Source: Romanomermis culicivorax
Lineage: Eukaryota > Nematoda > Enoplea > Mermithida > Mermithidae
Length of the DNA: 64,000 nt
Assembly: GCA_963922205.1 (NCBI GenBank)
Contig: CAWUHX010000173.1
Coordinates: forward strand, 186,001 to 250,000
Direction: 5' to 3'
Shown in pieces: positions 32,905 through 44,400 of this stretch; positions within the stretch are counted from its first letter, which is position 1; every line of letters begins with the position of its first letter. Under the pieces are notes generated by a model that saw only the letters and a program-made list of their open reading frames with translations, was not told where the DNA came from and made no database searches. The position numbers and the translations under genes were made by a program.

Positions 32905-33150
32905 CGATTTCTGTCATTAGTGAGTAGACATTTATTTTTCCTTTAAAATTTTCTTTAGGCTTAGGCTAAGGGTACAGCAGCGCTATTGATGCTCTTCGAA
33001 ATGAAGTTGTTAGTTGAAAAAGTATCAAGGGTCTTAAAGGATAGTGTTGATACTTTCTGGGGAAATTGTGTAGTGGTGCACGCATTTAGCAAATAGACTG
33101 GTGGACGAGGTTCGATTCTTGATGTAGGTAGGATTTTTCTGTAAGGGCCA
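32905..33150 (+). repeat. SINE-like repeat, plus-strand copy
   Basis: Diverged inverse copy of 23060-23290, with TAGTGGTGCACGC (A-box-like, near 33072) and GGTTCGATTC (B box, near 33109). The spacing fits a tRNA-type pol III promoter. Confidence 0.55.
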
Positions 33151-33634
33151 TTCCGCGCTTTGAAAATGTGCTGGTTGGCTTTGTTAAGTGTCAAACTATT
33201 TGAAAAAGCCCAATTTGAGAAAATTTGAGAGTTTCAGCTAAAATACATCACTGTTTTTATCTACATTTGTACTATAATGTGGAAAAAAATCTGGAATGTG
33301 GAAAAAATTTTTGAGGTCTTTCCACAAATGTGGTAGAAAAATTTGGAGTTTTAATACTAAAAAGATGCATTTTGGTGCATTTTAGGAGGTCCAGATCTCA
33401 AAATTTTCCGGCGCTTCGCGCGGGTTAAAACTTTAATAATCATTATTATTTATTGCCAAGCTCAGACACGGCTTTTAGCATATCTACCTTCACTTACGAT
33501 TTAGTCTTTAATACTTAGTTTTCATCATCTTAAACGTATTATTTCATGTTTAATGGGCAATCTTGCATTATATCTTTATATATTTAATGAAGATCCGCAT
33601 TTTCCTTCATAAATTTTTCGAGAAAGATCAACAC

Positions 33635-33850
33635 CATACCTGTACTTGAGGGGGGTTGGGGGGGACCCCCCCCCCCCCATTGTGGCCAACCCTGTACCCA
33701 AAATCATTCCCCCCCCAACCCCCCCCCCCCCCCAGTTTGGGAAAACAAAAATTTTCAAAAAAGTGTATGTTTTTTGGCCTTTTTTGGGAAAAATTTCGAC
33801 TTTTTCCTACCCCCCCCCCCCCCCAACTGGTCGGAGGTCTTACAGGTATG
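33635..33850. mobile_element. 216-bp CATACCTGTA MITE with perfect 8-bp TSD
   Basis: Ends CATACCTGTA and TACAGGTATG, flanked by ATCAACAC on both sides (33627-33634, 33851-33858). The interior is dominated by long G and C runs around AATTTCGACTTTTTCC. A sister copy is at 46483-46687. Long ORFs here are homopolymer artefacts. Confidence 0.9.
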
Positions 33851-34349
33851 ATCAACACGTCAACTTTCTCAACTTTTTGAAGCGTTAGTTCCTTTCTTAA
33901 TGTAAATTCAATTCAAAAGCGTCATGGAAGTATTTTAGGAAAATTTCTACGCTTCTGAGTCATAAATTTTTGACCAAATTTGTGATAGGTTACGAACAAA
34001 TTGACGGTTTCAAAATTTTTCGAATGATAAATTTCTAGATATTAGAACACAAAATTTAAGTCTAATTTTTGAGATATATGATCAGAATAATTATCAGAAT
34101 GCTTTAAAAAGCTCAAAAAACACTCAAATAAAGCCTTTGGGAGCATTTTCAAGCGAAAAAATGAGGATTTTTAAACGAAAAAAAAATTTTCCACATATGG
34201 AAAAAAATTGACCCCTTTCCACATTTGTGGAAAAACGTTCGTAGGAAAAAAACAGTGAAATATACTTGTTCCCAATTTTCGATCAATCAAATTGAGGGTA
34301 TAGAATTTTTTGACCAATCAAATTGATGACAGATCTCGCTCCCCAGTTC

Positions 34350-35369
34350 GCAATCACCGTTTTTTTTCCTCGAAGATTTTTTCCACATGAGAACCGGACC
34401 CAAAATTTTTTTCCTCATTTTCCAAAAATTTTCCACATTTTTAGAAACGCTTATAATGTGGCTACGGATGCTTTTTCATGCATTTTAGGAGCATACCCAT
34501 GCATTTTGTTGTATTTGGAGTCTGAAATGTGCAGAAATGAGAAAAAAATTGAGAAAATTCTAGTTATATTAGCCAAAATGAGCTCATGAAGAATATATTG
34601 GTGTTCTACAGGAGGAGCGGGTGAAGCATGTTAACAAATAACGATTGAGTTCTCAAACAATTCTATGGCTCTCATCAGAATCATCTAATTTTATCTAGTT
34701 CTTGGTCCGGCGCGGAGCGCCGGAAAGTTTTTTGGATTTTCACTTTCTACAACGCTGGAAATTGAACCTTCACAACGTTGGGAAATAAATTGAAATCCGA
34801 TTCATGAAGAATAATTTGTTTCTCATTCCGGCGCGAAGCGCCGGGAAAATTTTTCAGTTTTTATAACGCTGGAAAATAAATCTCTCCAACAGATATTCAT
34901 AAACAGAAGTTCTAAAATCGCAGTCTAGAATGATGTCTTCAATTTCTATCTTCAATAAACGCAAAAGTTCAGGTTGCAGACGTTTAAAAAATTCCAAAAC
35001 ATCCAGAGAAAAAATTGAGAAAATTGATGAGAAATCTCAATATTGGGCGACATAATTGACTGTTAACGATTAGAAAATGAAACGAGCTAACTTGATTGAT
35101 AGAAACTGTTGAGCGTTAATTAGTAAGTCGAAGTAGATATGCTAACGGCTGCGCCTGATAGAATATAGTTATAATTATACCCATGACCGGCGCGAAGCGC
35201 CGGAAAATTTTGAGATTTTGACCCTTTTAAGTCCACCAAAACGCAGCTTTTCGGTTTGGAATTCCCCAAAATTTTTTCCTCAATGAGAACCATACCCAAA
35301 ATTTTCTTCCCCATTTCGAAATTTTTTTCCTCAAAAGACCCGATTTGAGGAAAAAAAAAACGGTGTTCG
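34350..35369. mobile_element. 1.02-kb element with CACCGTTTTTTTTCCTC inverted ends
   Basis: Left end GCAATCACCGTTTTTTTTCC, right end the complement of GCGAACACCGTTTTTTTTTT, giving an imperfect inverted repeat of about 24 bp. It contains three copies of the GGCGC palindrome module (34709, 34830, 35190). Relatives: 22000-22920 and about 28535-29455. No ORF of note and no clean target duplication. Confidence 0.6.
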
Positions 35370-35407
35370 CAACGCTTTGCCAAAAACACAAGAAAGAATC
35401 GGATTAC

Positions 35408-35571
35408 AGTAGATGACTGCAAACGTTGTTCCCATGTGTACAGCTACAGTTGCTATCATCACATACTGATATTTAGCAAAAAGCAAACCGCAGCGTTGGG
35501 TGAGGAGTGGTCCCAAAAGAGAGAAACTCATAATACCGAAGTTCAGAAAAGCGAGACCCGAAAGAGCGAAC
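35408..35571 (-). CDS. Possible orphan exon of a membrane protein
   Basis: On the minus strand a 164-bp frame lies between an acceptor (GTAG before 35571) and a donor (GTAATC from 35407). It encodes two hydrophobic segments (ALSGLAFLNFGIMSFSLLGP and YVMIATVAVHMGTTFAVIYC) joined by a short polar loop with QRCGLLFAKYQ. The composition is that of a multi-pass membrane protein, and the frame is GC-richer than its surroundings. I do not recognise the family and found no companion exons within 10 kb. It abuts the 34350-35369 element, so it could be a captured gene fragment. Confidence 0.3.
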
Positions 35572-36254
35572 CTACTTTAGAGTGGAGAATTTCAAACAAC
35601 TCTTTACAGATGTAAGTATTTGGGGCGATTTGCTGCATACGTCAGAAAATCAACGTGCAGATCAAGTTATCTATATTCATATAACATCAAATTTCTCTAA
35701 ATCAGTGTCTTTTGATAGGTGTCAAAATATCAATGTCAAAAATGGCTATGATATCAACTACCAATACGAAACTGCCCGAGTATCAAGAATCAGTGCGGGA
35801 GAAAACCTAATTTTCACTACGATGCTTTCGGTTAATTTTGTGAACTTCGTAAAATTTTCAGCTAAGCTATGTATTTCATATTTACAAGAGTTTTTGTATT
35901 TTTCGAAGCTTTTGTTGTTTGATTTGACTCTGCGTTTTTTGATTTTCATACACGATTTCAATATATTATTCCTTTTCTTGTTTTTTGTCCTGTTTTCTAC
36001 AGTTATTTTATTTTCTATTCACTCCTTCTTTTCTTTTGTCATGTTTTTTTTTTATTTCTTTTTTATTTAAAAAAATATTTTCGTCGGAATCAGGGTATAT
36101 AGTCTGTTTTTTTTATAAAATGCTTCTCAACAGAAAGTGACACAAATCAGTAATGTCATCAAAATCGTTTGCATAAAGCTCTTACTGTAAAATTTTTCAA
36201 TCGAAAAATCGCTAAAAATTAGGTCAGTATGCTCACAAATTTCCAGTCCTATAT

Positions 36255-37320
36255 GATATTTCCAAAAAATGCCACTGCATGCAAGTAGCATATCACGTAT
36301 ATTATGTTTGTAGTGAGGTCGTGATCATCCACTTAAAAGGGCGATATCTCAATTTCTGATCCACTCCAAACATAAACCGCCCCTGAAAAAAATATCGTCG
36401 GTTAACTGTCGCATTAGAAATTTTTCTAATCTGAGTGTGTGTTCTTGCATTTTTATTCAATAAATTTGGTATTGCAACATATTAATTGCATATTTGGTGA
36501 AAGAATTAGACAATGTCAATTCTTCCGGACCTGAGCTGTATATGTACCATACTAATTTTGATTTTTTTTAAATATTATGAACCTTGGAATTCCAAAGTCG
36601 AACTCATATAACATTGATTCATGTACTGATCCATGGGCAATGTTTACGACTAAAAAAGACAAATCACAGAAATTTCACGATAGTAATTTTCTTTTTCAGG
36701 CATGTAGCATACTGCGAGGTTGCAGATAAACTTTTATCCAAAATTATGGAAGGTTCGTTGACTATTCAATGAATTTTTCCTTTGTGACAACCACTCTTTC
36801 ACTTTTTTAGGGATTTAAAGGGTATAGAAATCGATTTCTTGATCTTCAGTAAAACTGCGTTTGTCAAGACTCTGACTGCTGCATCGATCATTTCAAATTG
36901 AATGGAGTATAGAAGTCCATAATTCAAACTAAAACGTAAGATGCAGTGCAGTATCCCCACTTCAGTTAAGTAATACCATAAAATTTATTTATTGTAATGT
37001 ACACCCAAATCTACCTCATGTATATGAAACTTCCTCATTTTTCACTCAAAAACTACAATTATTCACAAGTTTTCTGTTCTGTATAATATTGTTGACTATA
37101 CAGAAAATCGTACGAATATGTATAAAATAGCTAGCTGGTTTCATTGCAAGCATTTTGAGGAAAACAAACTAAGTGACACTCCATCAGTCTTTCAGGGGCG
37201 GTTTATGTTTGGAGTGGATCAGAAATTGAGATATCGCCCTTTTAAGTGGATGATCACGACCTCACAAACATAATATACGTGATATGCTACTTACATGCAG
37301 TGGCATTTTTTGGAAATATC
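36255..37320. mobile_element. 1.07-kb element with about 130-bp terminal inverted repeats
   Basis: Arms 36255-36386 and about 37192-37320 are near-perfect inverses (outer end GATATTTCCAAAAAATGCCA, inner end CCGCCCCTGA). The interior is AT-rich and has no transposase. It lies within a sequence that recurs at 38378-38545 (TATAGTCTGTTTTTTATAAA), which suggests insertion into an older repeat. No target duplication was identified. Confidence 0.78.
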
Positions 37321-37616
37321 GCCATTTTTAGTGCTTTTTTTCGAAAAAGCGAGAAAGGAAGCTTCCCGGCGGACAAATCTCACGACTAGTTTTTTCCTGA
37401 AATAAGACCCAGGGCCTTTGTGTACATAAATCAGTTTTCTAAAGACATTTTTAAACAAAAAACAAAAATCTCTCCGATATTAGTACCAACTGCGGAAAAT
37501 GTGTTACCTCTCTTTTGCTTGCTTATGCAGTACATAATTTTGAAATACTCAGATTTCATAGGAAATAAATTTAAAAAATTAAAATTTCGAAGTTCAAAAA
37601 AACTCTGTGCTCTGAC

Positions 37617-39205
37617 AGATTCCATCGCATTGGAATTCAGCCCTGACTCTGAATCATACCATTACACCACGAATTGAAAAGCGCGTGCAGTCATGCCAAA
37701 CACCATAAATAAAGTGCATGGCACACTGATAAAGAAATTCGCCAATAGTGATGGCGTTTCTCGTGATGCATCGAAGAACAAAAAATGTTGCACCATGAGG
37801 TTTCAAAAGCGCCTAACATTGACATTTAACACTTACATAATCTGATCAGGTCAACGTTATAGAGCATGGAAGGAAAGTGAAAAAATCAATTTCACATCCG
37901 AAAATTTTAAAAACTTGGACGCATTTTAAGGATTACTAACTGAGTATTGGAGATCTAAAGAACTACTATACATCAGTGCAAAGCCCATCCAATTTGCGAA
38001 TGCCCTATCAGAATAGATTTTTTTCTCTGGAGCCAGGCACACCATCATTTTTGATTATCGCATTTGTTCGTAAAATATTCGCATTCGAAAGAAACCATAA
38101 TACAAAAGCTTGGCATACCACATCCTTAACTTCAAATTTGAATAACTGACAACCAAGAAAGTTTGATTATTATATTACCCATCAGCAAATAGAAAATTGA
38201 ACGCTTTATTCAATGGAACAAGTTTAACAAAGTTATGCAACATAATCCTCGGAAAAAAAATTTTTCAAAAGAAAATTATGGTCAAATTTTGTCGTCAATA
38301 AAGATGTTGGAAATAACTTAAATTTCAGCAAAATAAAAATTGAACTTCAGATTCCAACGTAACTTTTTACGAGGAATCTATAGTCTGTTTTTTATAAAAT
38401 GCCTCCAAATAGAAAAGTGACACGAATCAGTACTGCCGTCAAAATCGTTTACATAAAGTTTTTTTGTAAAATTTTTCATTCTAAAAATTGCTAAAGGTCA
38501 GGTCAGTATGCTCATAAATTTCCAGTCCTACATGGCACTTTGTTCATCAGAAAATCGCAAAAATCTGAAATGCTACTTGCTTTCCACTTTCATTATTTGG
38601 AAGCATTTTAAGAAAAACAGACTTATAATAAGCATATTCACTTTTCTGTTTGAGGAATTGTTCATTAAGTACATATGACCTCATCATGGCGATAACGTAG
38701 TTTATCATTTTCCCTCGACATGTGCCTGCCAGATTAAAGAATTCATTGAGATCTACATTTTAAGCTAGATTAGACCTTTTTTGAACCAATATTGATGGAG
38801 CTACAGGCGTAAAAAGTATATTTGTGAAAGCACTCAAAATTTTGAGACACCCTGTCTAACGCAAATATAGGGTTATAATGTTCAAAAAAAGTAAATGAAG
38901 TACTTTCGAAGAGCTATCGAATGACCCCTAAGCCGTCTCCCAGAAGCAGCTAGACGTTGTTTAAAATGAGTTCACACTTTTCGATTTTTTCCCAGTAGTG
39001 TAAAGTAAATAACTTGAGACATAGACGTAATTTTTGATTGTTTAAGCCATATTATGAAAGCATATTCAATTATCTATCTAATGGTGTTTTTTTAACTCTC
39101 ATCTCCCTAACCCTTCTTGAGATTTTAGACTTCAAAGAAAACGAACTCACTTTTTCGCACAAACATAATGTGATAGCGCCGCTGCCGCGCGCTGCACCGA
39201 TAGGA
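37617..39205 (+). repeat. First copy of a diverged tandem duplication, period about 1.68 kb
   Basis: Matches 39293-40785 in the same orientation. Shared landmarks: TTTCTCGTGATGCA, AACTTGGACGCATTTTA, AAGCCCATCCAATTTGCGA, CCCTCGACATGTGCCTGCCA, CATTTTAAGCTAGATTA. Substitutions and indels are common, so the duplication is old. No conserved ORF. Confidence 0.85.
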
Positions 39206-39292
39206 AATTACTTAAAAAGATAGTAATCCTTGTTAGATAAATTTATAGATTGATTATTTCGGAACTACTCGAAAAAATTGCGGGTCCAAACC

Positions 39293-40785
39293 AGATTCCA
39301 TCCCGGTATATTTCGATCCTGTCTCGGCATCATACCACTACAGCACGAAACAATCGACAATGCGCTTATCACCGATACCAGCACAAACAACGCCATTGAT
39401 GAAGAAATTCACCAATCCTGATACGTTTCTCGTGATGCACGTATCGGAGAACAAGAAATGTTGCACCATCAGATGTGGTTTCAAAAGAGCTTTCCATTGA
39501 TATCCAACACTTATATTGTCTGATCCGGTCAACATTATAAAACTCGGAAGGAAAGTCAAAATATCAATTTTCGTCCGAAAATTTTCAAAACTTGGACGCA
39601 TTTTACGGATTACTAACTGAGTATTGTAGATCCAGAAGAGTAATATACATCGATGGAAAGCCCATCCAATTTGCGAGTGCCCCAGTGGAGTAGATTTTTT
39701 ATTTCCGCCTTTGTTCGTGAAGTATTCGCATTCGAAAGAAACCATACCACAAAAGCTCGGCATACCACATCCAACTTCAAATTTGAATAGCTGACTAACA
39801 ATAGAAGATCAGTTATTTTATTTGCTATCAATAGATAGAAAATTGAAAGATGAATTCAATGAAACAAGTTTTAGACTTTTATCTTTAATATTGACAAAGT
39901 TATGCATCATATTCCACGAAAAAAATTTTTTTCGAAAAGAAAATTATGGTTTAAATTTGTCGATAAACATGTCGGCGATAACGTAAATTTATACAAAATA
40001 ACAACTGAACTCCCGATTCCAATGTAACTTTTTACGAGGAATCTAATGAGCATAATTACTTTTCTATTCAACTAATAGTTTCTTATCTATCGAACTTTTT
40101 TTCGAAATTTCGACGCTGAAAAATTATCACTTTTTTGGTCTTTCGAATTAGTTCTCTCACGAACGACTGAAGCTAAAGCCATGAAAATTCATGTGGTTGA
40201 TAAATTTTCTTTTCACTTTCAAACGGTGTTTTACTTGACCAAAGATGTCCAAATTAATTGAGATATGCCGTCCGACATACAGCTTACTGTAAAAATCACG
40301 AATTTTCTGACCTATAAAGATAACGTAATTTATAATTTTCCCTCGACATGTGCCTGCCAGATCAAAGACTTCATCGAGATCTACATTTTAAGCTAGATTA
40401 TACCTTTTTTGGACCAATATTGATAGAGCTACAGGCGTAAAAAGTATATTTGTGAAATCAATCAAAATTTTGAGACACACTGTTCAATTGGGTACAATGT
40501 TCAAAAAAAGTAAATGAAGTACTTTCGAAGCCGTCTCCCAGAGACAGCTGGACGTTGTGTAAAATGAGTTCACACTTTTCGTTTTTTTTCTCTAGTGTAA
40601 AATGAATAACTTGGGATGTAAACGTAATTTTCGATACTTTAAGCCATATTATGAAAGCATTTTCAATTATATATCTAATGGTGTTTTTTCAATTCTCAAA
40701 TCCCCACCGTTCTTGAGATCTTCGACTTCAAAGAAAACGAACTCACTCTTCGCACAAACATAGCAGCCGCGCGATACCGTTCATT
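39293..40785 (+). repeat. Second copy of the diverged tandem duplication
   Basis: See 37617-39205. The reading frames at 39338-39831 are not preserved in the other copy, which argues that neither copy is coding. Confidence 0.85.
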
Positions 40786-41445
40786 CGCAAATTGTGAAAA
40801 TCCGAAATACTACTTGCTCCCCACTTTCTTTTGGACTTTGTCGGATGTTCTTTGGCCATTACTTTGTTGAAAACAGATCATGCAATTCAATAGAAAAAGC
40901 GAGACAACAGAAAGAAATAGATGTAATAAAGAGGAATAGTTCGTTATACAATATGGCACACGCCAAACACTCCGCTCATTAGGCGTGAGGAGACCCAACG
41001 AGACATGTAACATTCAGGAATTTTTCAATTGTTAGAAGCAACATACTACAGCAATTTGAACAGGAGAACGCAAGTGGAAAAACCCCGGGAAATTTACATG
41101 TTCGAAACATTGGCTTAAATTCACAGAAATCGATTTTTCCAACATTGCCGCCATAAAAAGAATAAACAAACGAAAAATATGTTGAGAAATAATATTCAAT
41201 CAATCAACCACAGTTTGCAATTTTACAAACATAAAATGCATGGATTACGCGTCAAACAAATGAAACTATAAATATGCCAAATTCAGGATAATTATAGATG
41301 GATGGAAAAGTTGGAGATGATTCAACTCTACAAATAGTCACAATTGGGTGATAATGAACTTTATAGAAAAAATTTTTCGACAAAAGTTTTTCACCGAAAT
41401 ATTATACTGCTATGAAAACACGCCACTATGCAAAACGCTTTCAAC
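40786..41445. other. 3' flank of the second gene
   Basis: AT-rich, no repeats noted. It should hold the 3' UTR of the minus-strand gene ending at 41446. Confidence 0.4.
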
Positions 41446-44400
41446 CTAAGCTTTTTCCGTCAAATCCGATTCATTCATAACCGTCAGCGGTTTTTCATTG
41501 GCTCTCGCCAATAGAATTTCATCTTCGTTACCGTTCGTCGAATTTATAAAATGATCCATCTTTTGCAGTAAATCGCCGTCTCGTTTCTTAAAATCCTCTC
41601 TCAAGTGAAAATAGCCGCTCGCATTCATATTCAAATTAATATTTAGATTCAAATTCTGCGCTGCTGTTTGCTGTGGCTGTTGTTCGATCATGCTAATTAA
41701 ATTTGAATTTTGACGATATTGCGGAGCCGCGTAGCACGCGAAATCTTGATTTGTTACGTAGTTCGGTTGGTTTTTAGACAAGTTTATTACGTTTGCCGAC
41801 CCGGGCGATTTCTTGCTGGAGAAAGCAGCAAAATTTCCATTCGACGCCAAAACGTTACCAGCGGTTAAATTGAAAACAGCTCCGTAAACGCCAGGAACGT
41901 TCGCCACCTTGGACGGGTGTGCGTTCGGCGGTCCTAAATCCGGAGTTCCGTTATTTCACACGCATATCAGGGAGTAGATCAACAAATTCAATTCCAAATA
42001 AACAATTGAAAAATTACTGTAAGCTTGATTCAGAAAAAAATCAAAATTTTTAAACCGCTAATCAGGTCATTTCACAACAGCTCATTATGTTCATTTGAAA
42101 TTTACCTATGGTAGGATTGAAAACTTTAGACTGCAGAGCGCCATGCGGCGGTGCCGGTGCCGTCGCCCAATTATTGAATGGTCCCACGTTGGTGGCCAAA
42201 TTGATTGACGCGGGTTTGCCGTTAGTGTTGATGCTGCCGGTCAGAAAACTACGACTGGCTGAACCGGTGCCCGAACCGCCGTTCAAGAGTGAAGGTACTA
42301 CCCCTTGCGGCGTTGAGACGTACTTGGTCGCAGCCGGACCGTTACCAGTAGGCGTAGGTGGAGGAGGGTGCTGAACTTGGGCGATAAAAGGCGGCGGTAA
42401 AGCTGAAAGACGAATAATCATTTCATATTTGATCCATGATTGTATCAACAAAAGATTTCAGCTTATTGCAGTGAATTTGTTGTTAACTACTTAAATAAAA
42501 AAATCGGAACCGAAAATTGACGTTTCGATTTTTACCTATAAAAATAAATTTTTATAAATATAAACACATTTAATTGGACCCAATTTCATGAAGAATTGGA
42601 GGATTTAGAGGAAACTGAATTTTTGACAGTCCACGCAGTATTTTCCATTTGGATTGCATCAGTGCGTGCGACATTCAATAACGATACAGGTGCGTGATTC
42701 TAAAAATTCTGTTTGTTTCTGACTTTAGTTGCCTAAAAATAATGTAGAAATGGCGAAAATTGGTTTATTTACATAAAAAGACACTGCGGCGCGAAGCAGG
42801 ATTTGAAGACCATGCTTCATAGAGGACACGGAATATTTCATGGACACTTCCACTACCAGTTAAACGCAATGTTTACTGCGCAAAAAACTTCATTATTTTC
42901 TACAAAATTTGATAATTTTCAGCTTTCTTCGTTCACAGGATGCTATAGCATTGGGCGTTGGACAATTTCGGTCTCGAGAAAAAGTAGTCGACACAGGATC
43001 GACATTTTTCAGCTCATGTTTTTTCTAGCTGGTAGGTTGACTCTTGTTGGATTGAATGGTTGGTTGATTTCTTAGTTAATGGATTTGTTAACATCTTAAT
43101 TGGTTGGTTCGTTTCTTGACTCCCTGATTTGTTGGTTGATTGCATGATTGGCTGGTTGATTCCGTAATTCAGTGGTTGTTGATTGACTTCCTGGTTGCTT
43201 GATTACATGGTTGGATGGTTGGTTTCTTGATTGGTCAGTTAATTGTTAGGTTGGTTAGTTGATTCCCTAATTCAATGGTTCTTAGGTAGAGTGCGGACGA
43301 GGCTAGTTTTTTTACCCCGACCGGGGACAGAGATTATTCAAGTCACCATATACTAGAGATAAATCGGGTAGCATATTTTGAAAATATCTAAAGTTTTAAG
43401 AATGTCGGGTTCGATTTTCCTTACGCTAATCTGTGTGACACCATGAAGAGAGAGATTCGACTAACTGCTCCATTGACCTACGATAAGTTGGAAATCAAAC
43501 CTGAAAGTGAAATATTTTGAGTGGTTTTACACGCTGAGTATGTGAAGTAATCATTCTGCACAAATGTCAAATTTCGCATACCTACAGTACTCCAAAAACT
43601 GGAGGTTTACATTTTTCGACATTTTCCAGTCTCTATAAATGTTTAGAAATATAAATATCCACATGTTCATTATTAAAAAAAATTTCCGATATCTTACTTT
43701 ACACTTTTTATACCATTTTAAAGGGTCAAAAATGAAGTGGAAATAAGCCGAAAAAATCATCATCAACGGAATGCAGGAAACATTAAAAACGTTCGGATGG
43801 GACAAATAAAAAGAAAAGATGTAGGTCGAATCACCGGCAGAATTTTATCGATCTGTTTATAATAGTTGAGAGTGGCTCGGAAGATATGCAACAGAAATTT
43901 TTTTCAGTAATTTAATTGAAAAAGTCGAAACAGTGAATGATGTTACGAAGTAAATGACATGTTTAAGGAGTGAGAAAATTTTCTACAGTCAAAGGCATCC
44001 AGTTTCACACCATTTGAAATTAGGCAGATGAAGAAAAATTGAGCGATAATCGATTGCAGTGTCTTTCAAGTATAACAAAGTGAATTGAACGCGTTTGCCT
44101 GTAAATAAACGTCAAGGAACGATTGGATTCTGAAATTTTCAACACTTTTGACCTTTCATTTGAAGCACGTCGTTCACCAATTATCAAAGTCAGACAAATG
44201 AAAACTTACAAAGACTTCAAGCTCCATTTTTTCTTCTAATTTAGTATATAGACGAATCCTATTTTCTCACAACTTTACTAGTCTTCCCTTCGAGAAGCCT
44301 GGGCTCGCCCTGCTCGCAGTCTGCTGCAAGCTCAACTCACTTTCTATATTAAACTTTAGTAAGTAAATTGATTGAAAAATGACCTAGATACAGGATTTTG

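Noticed and set aside
33576-33888. Proline- and glycine-rich ORFs on both strands
   Set aside because: They arise from the C and G homopolymers of the 216-bp MITE.
39310-39343. tRNA or tRNA-like gene (GTAGTGGTATGATGCC plus GGATCGAAAT)
   Set aside because: The boxes are only about 8 bp apart and no acceptor or anticodon stem can be formed.
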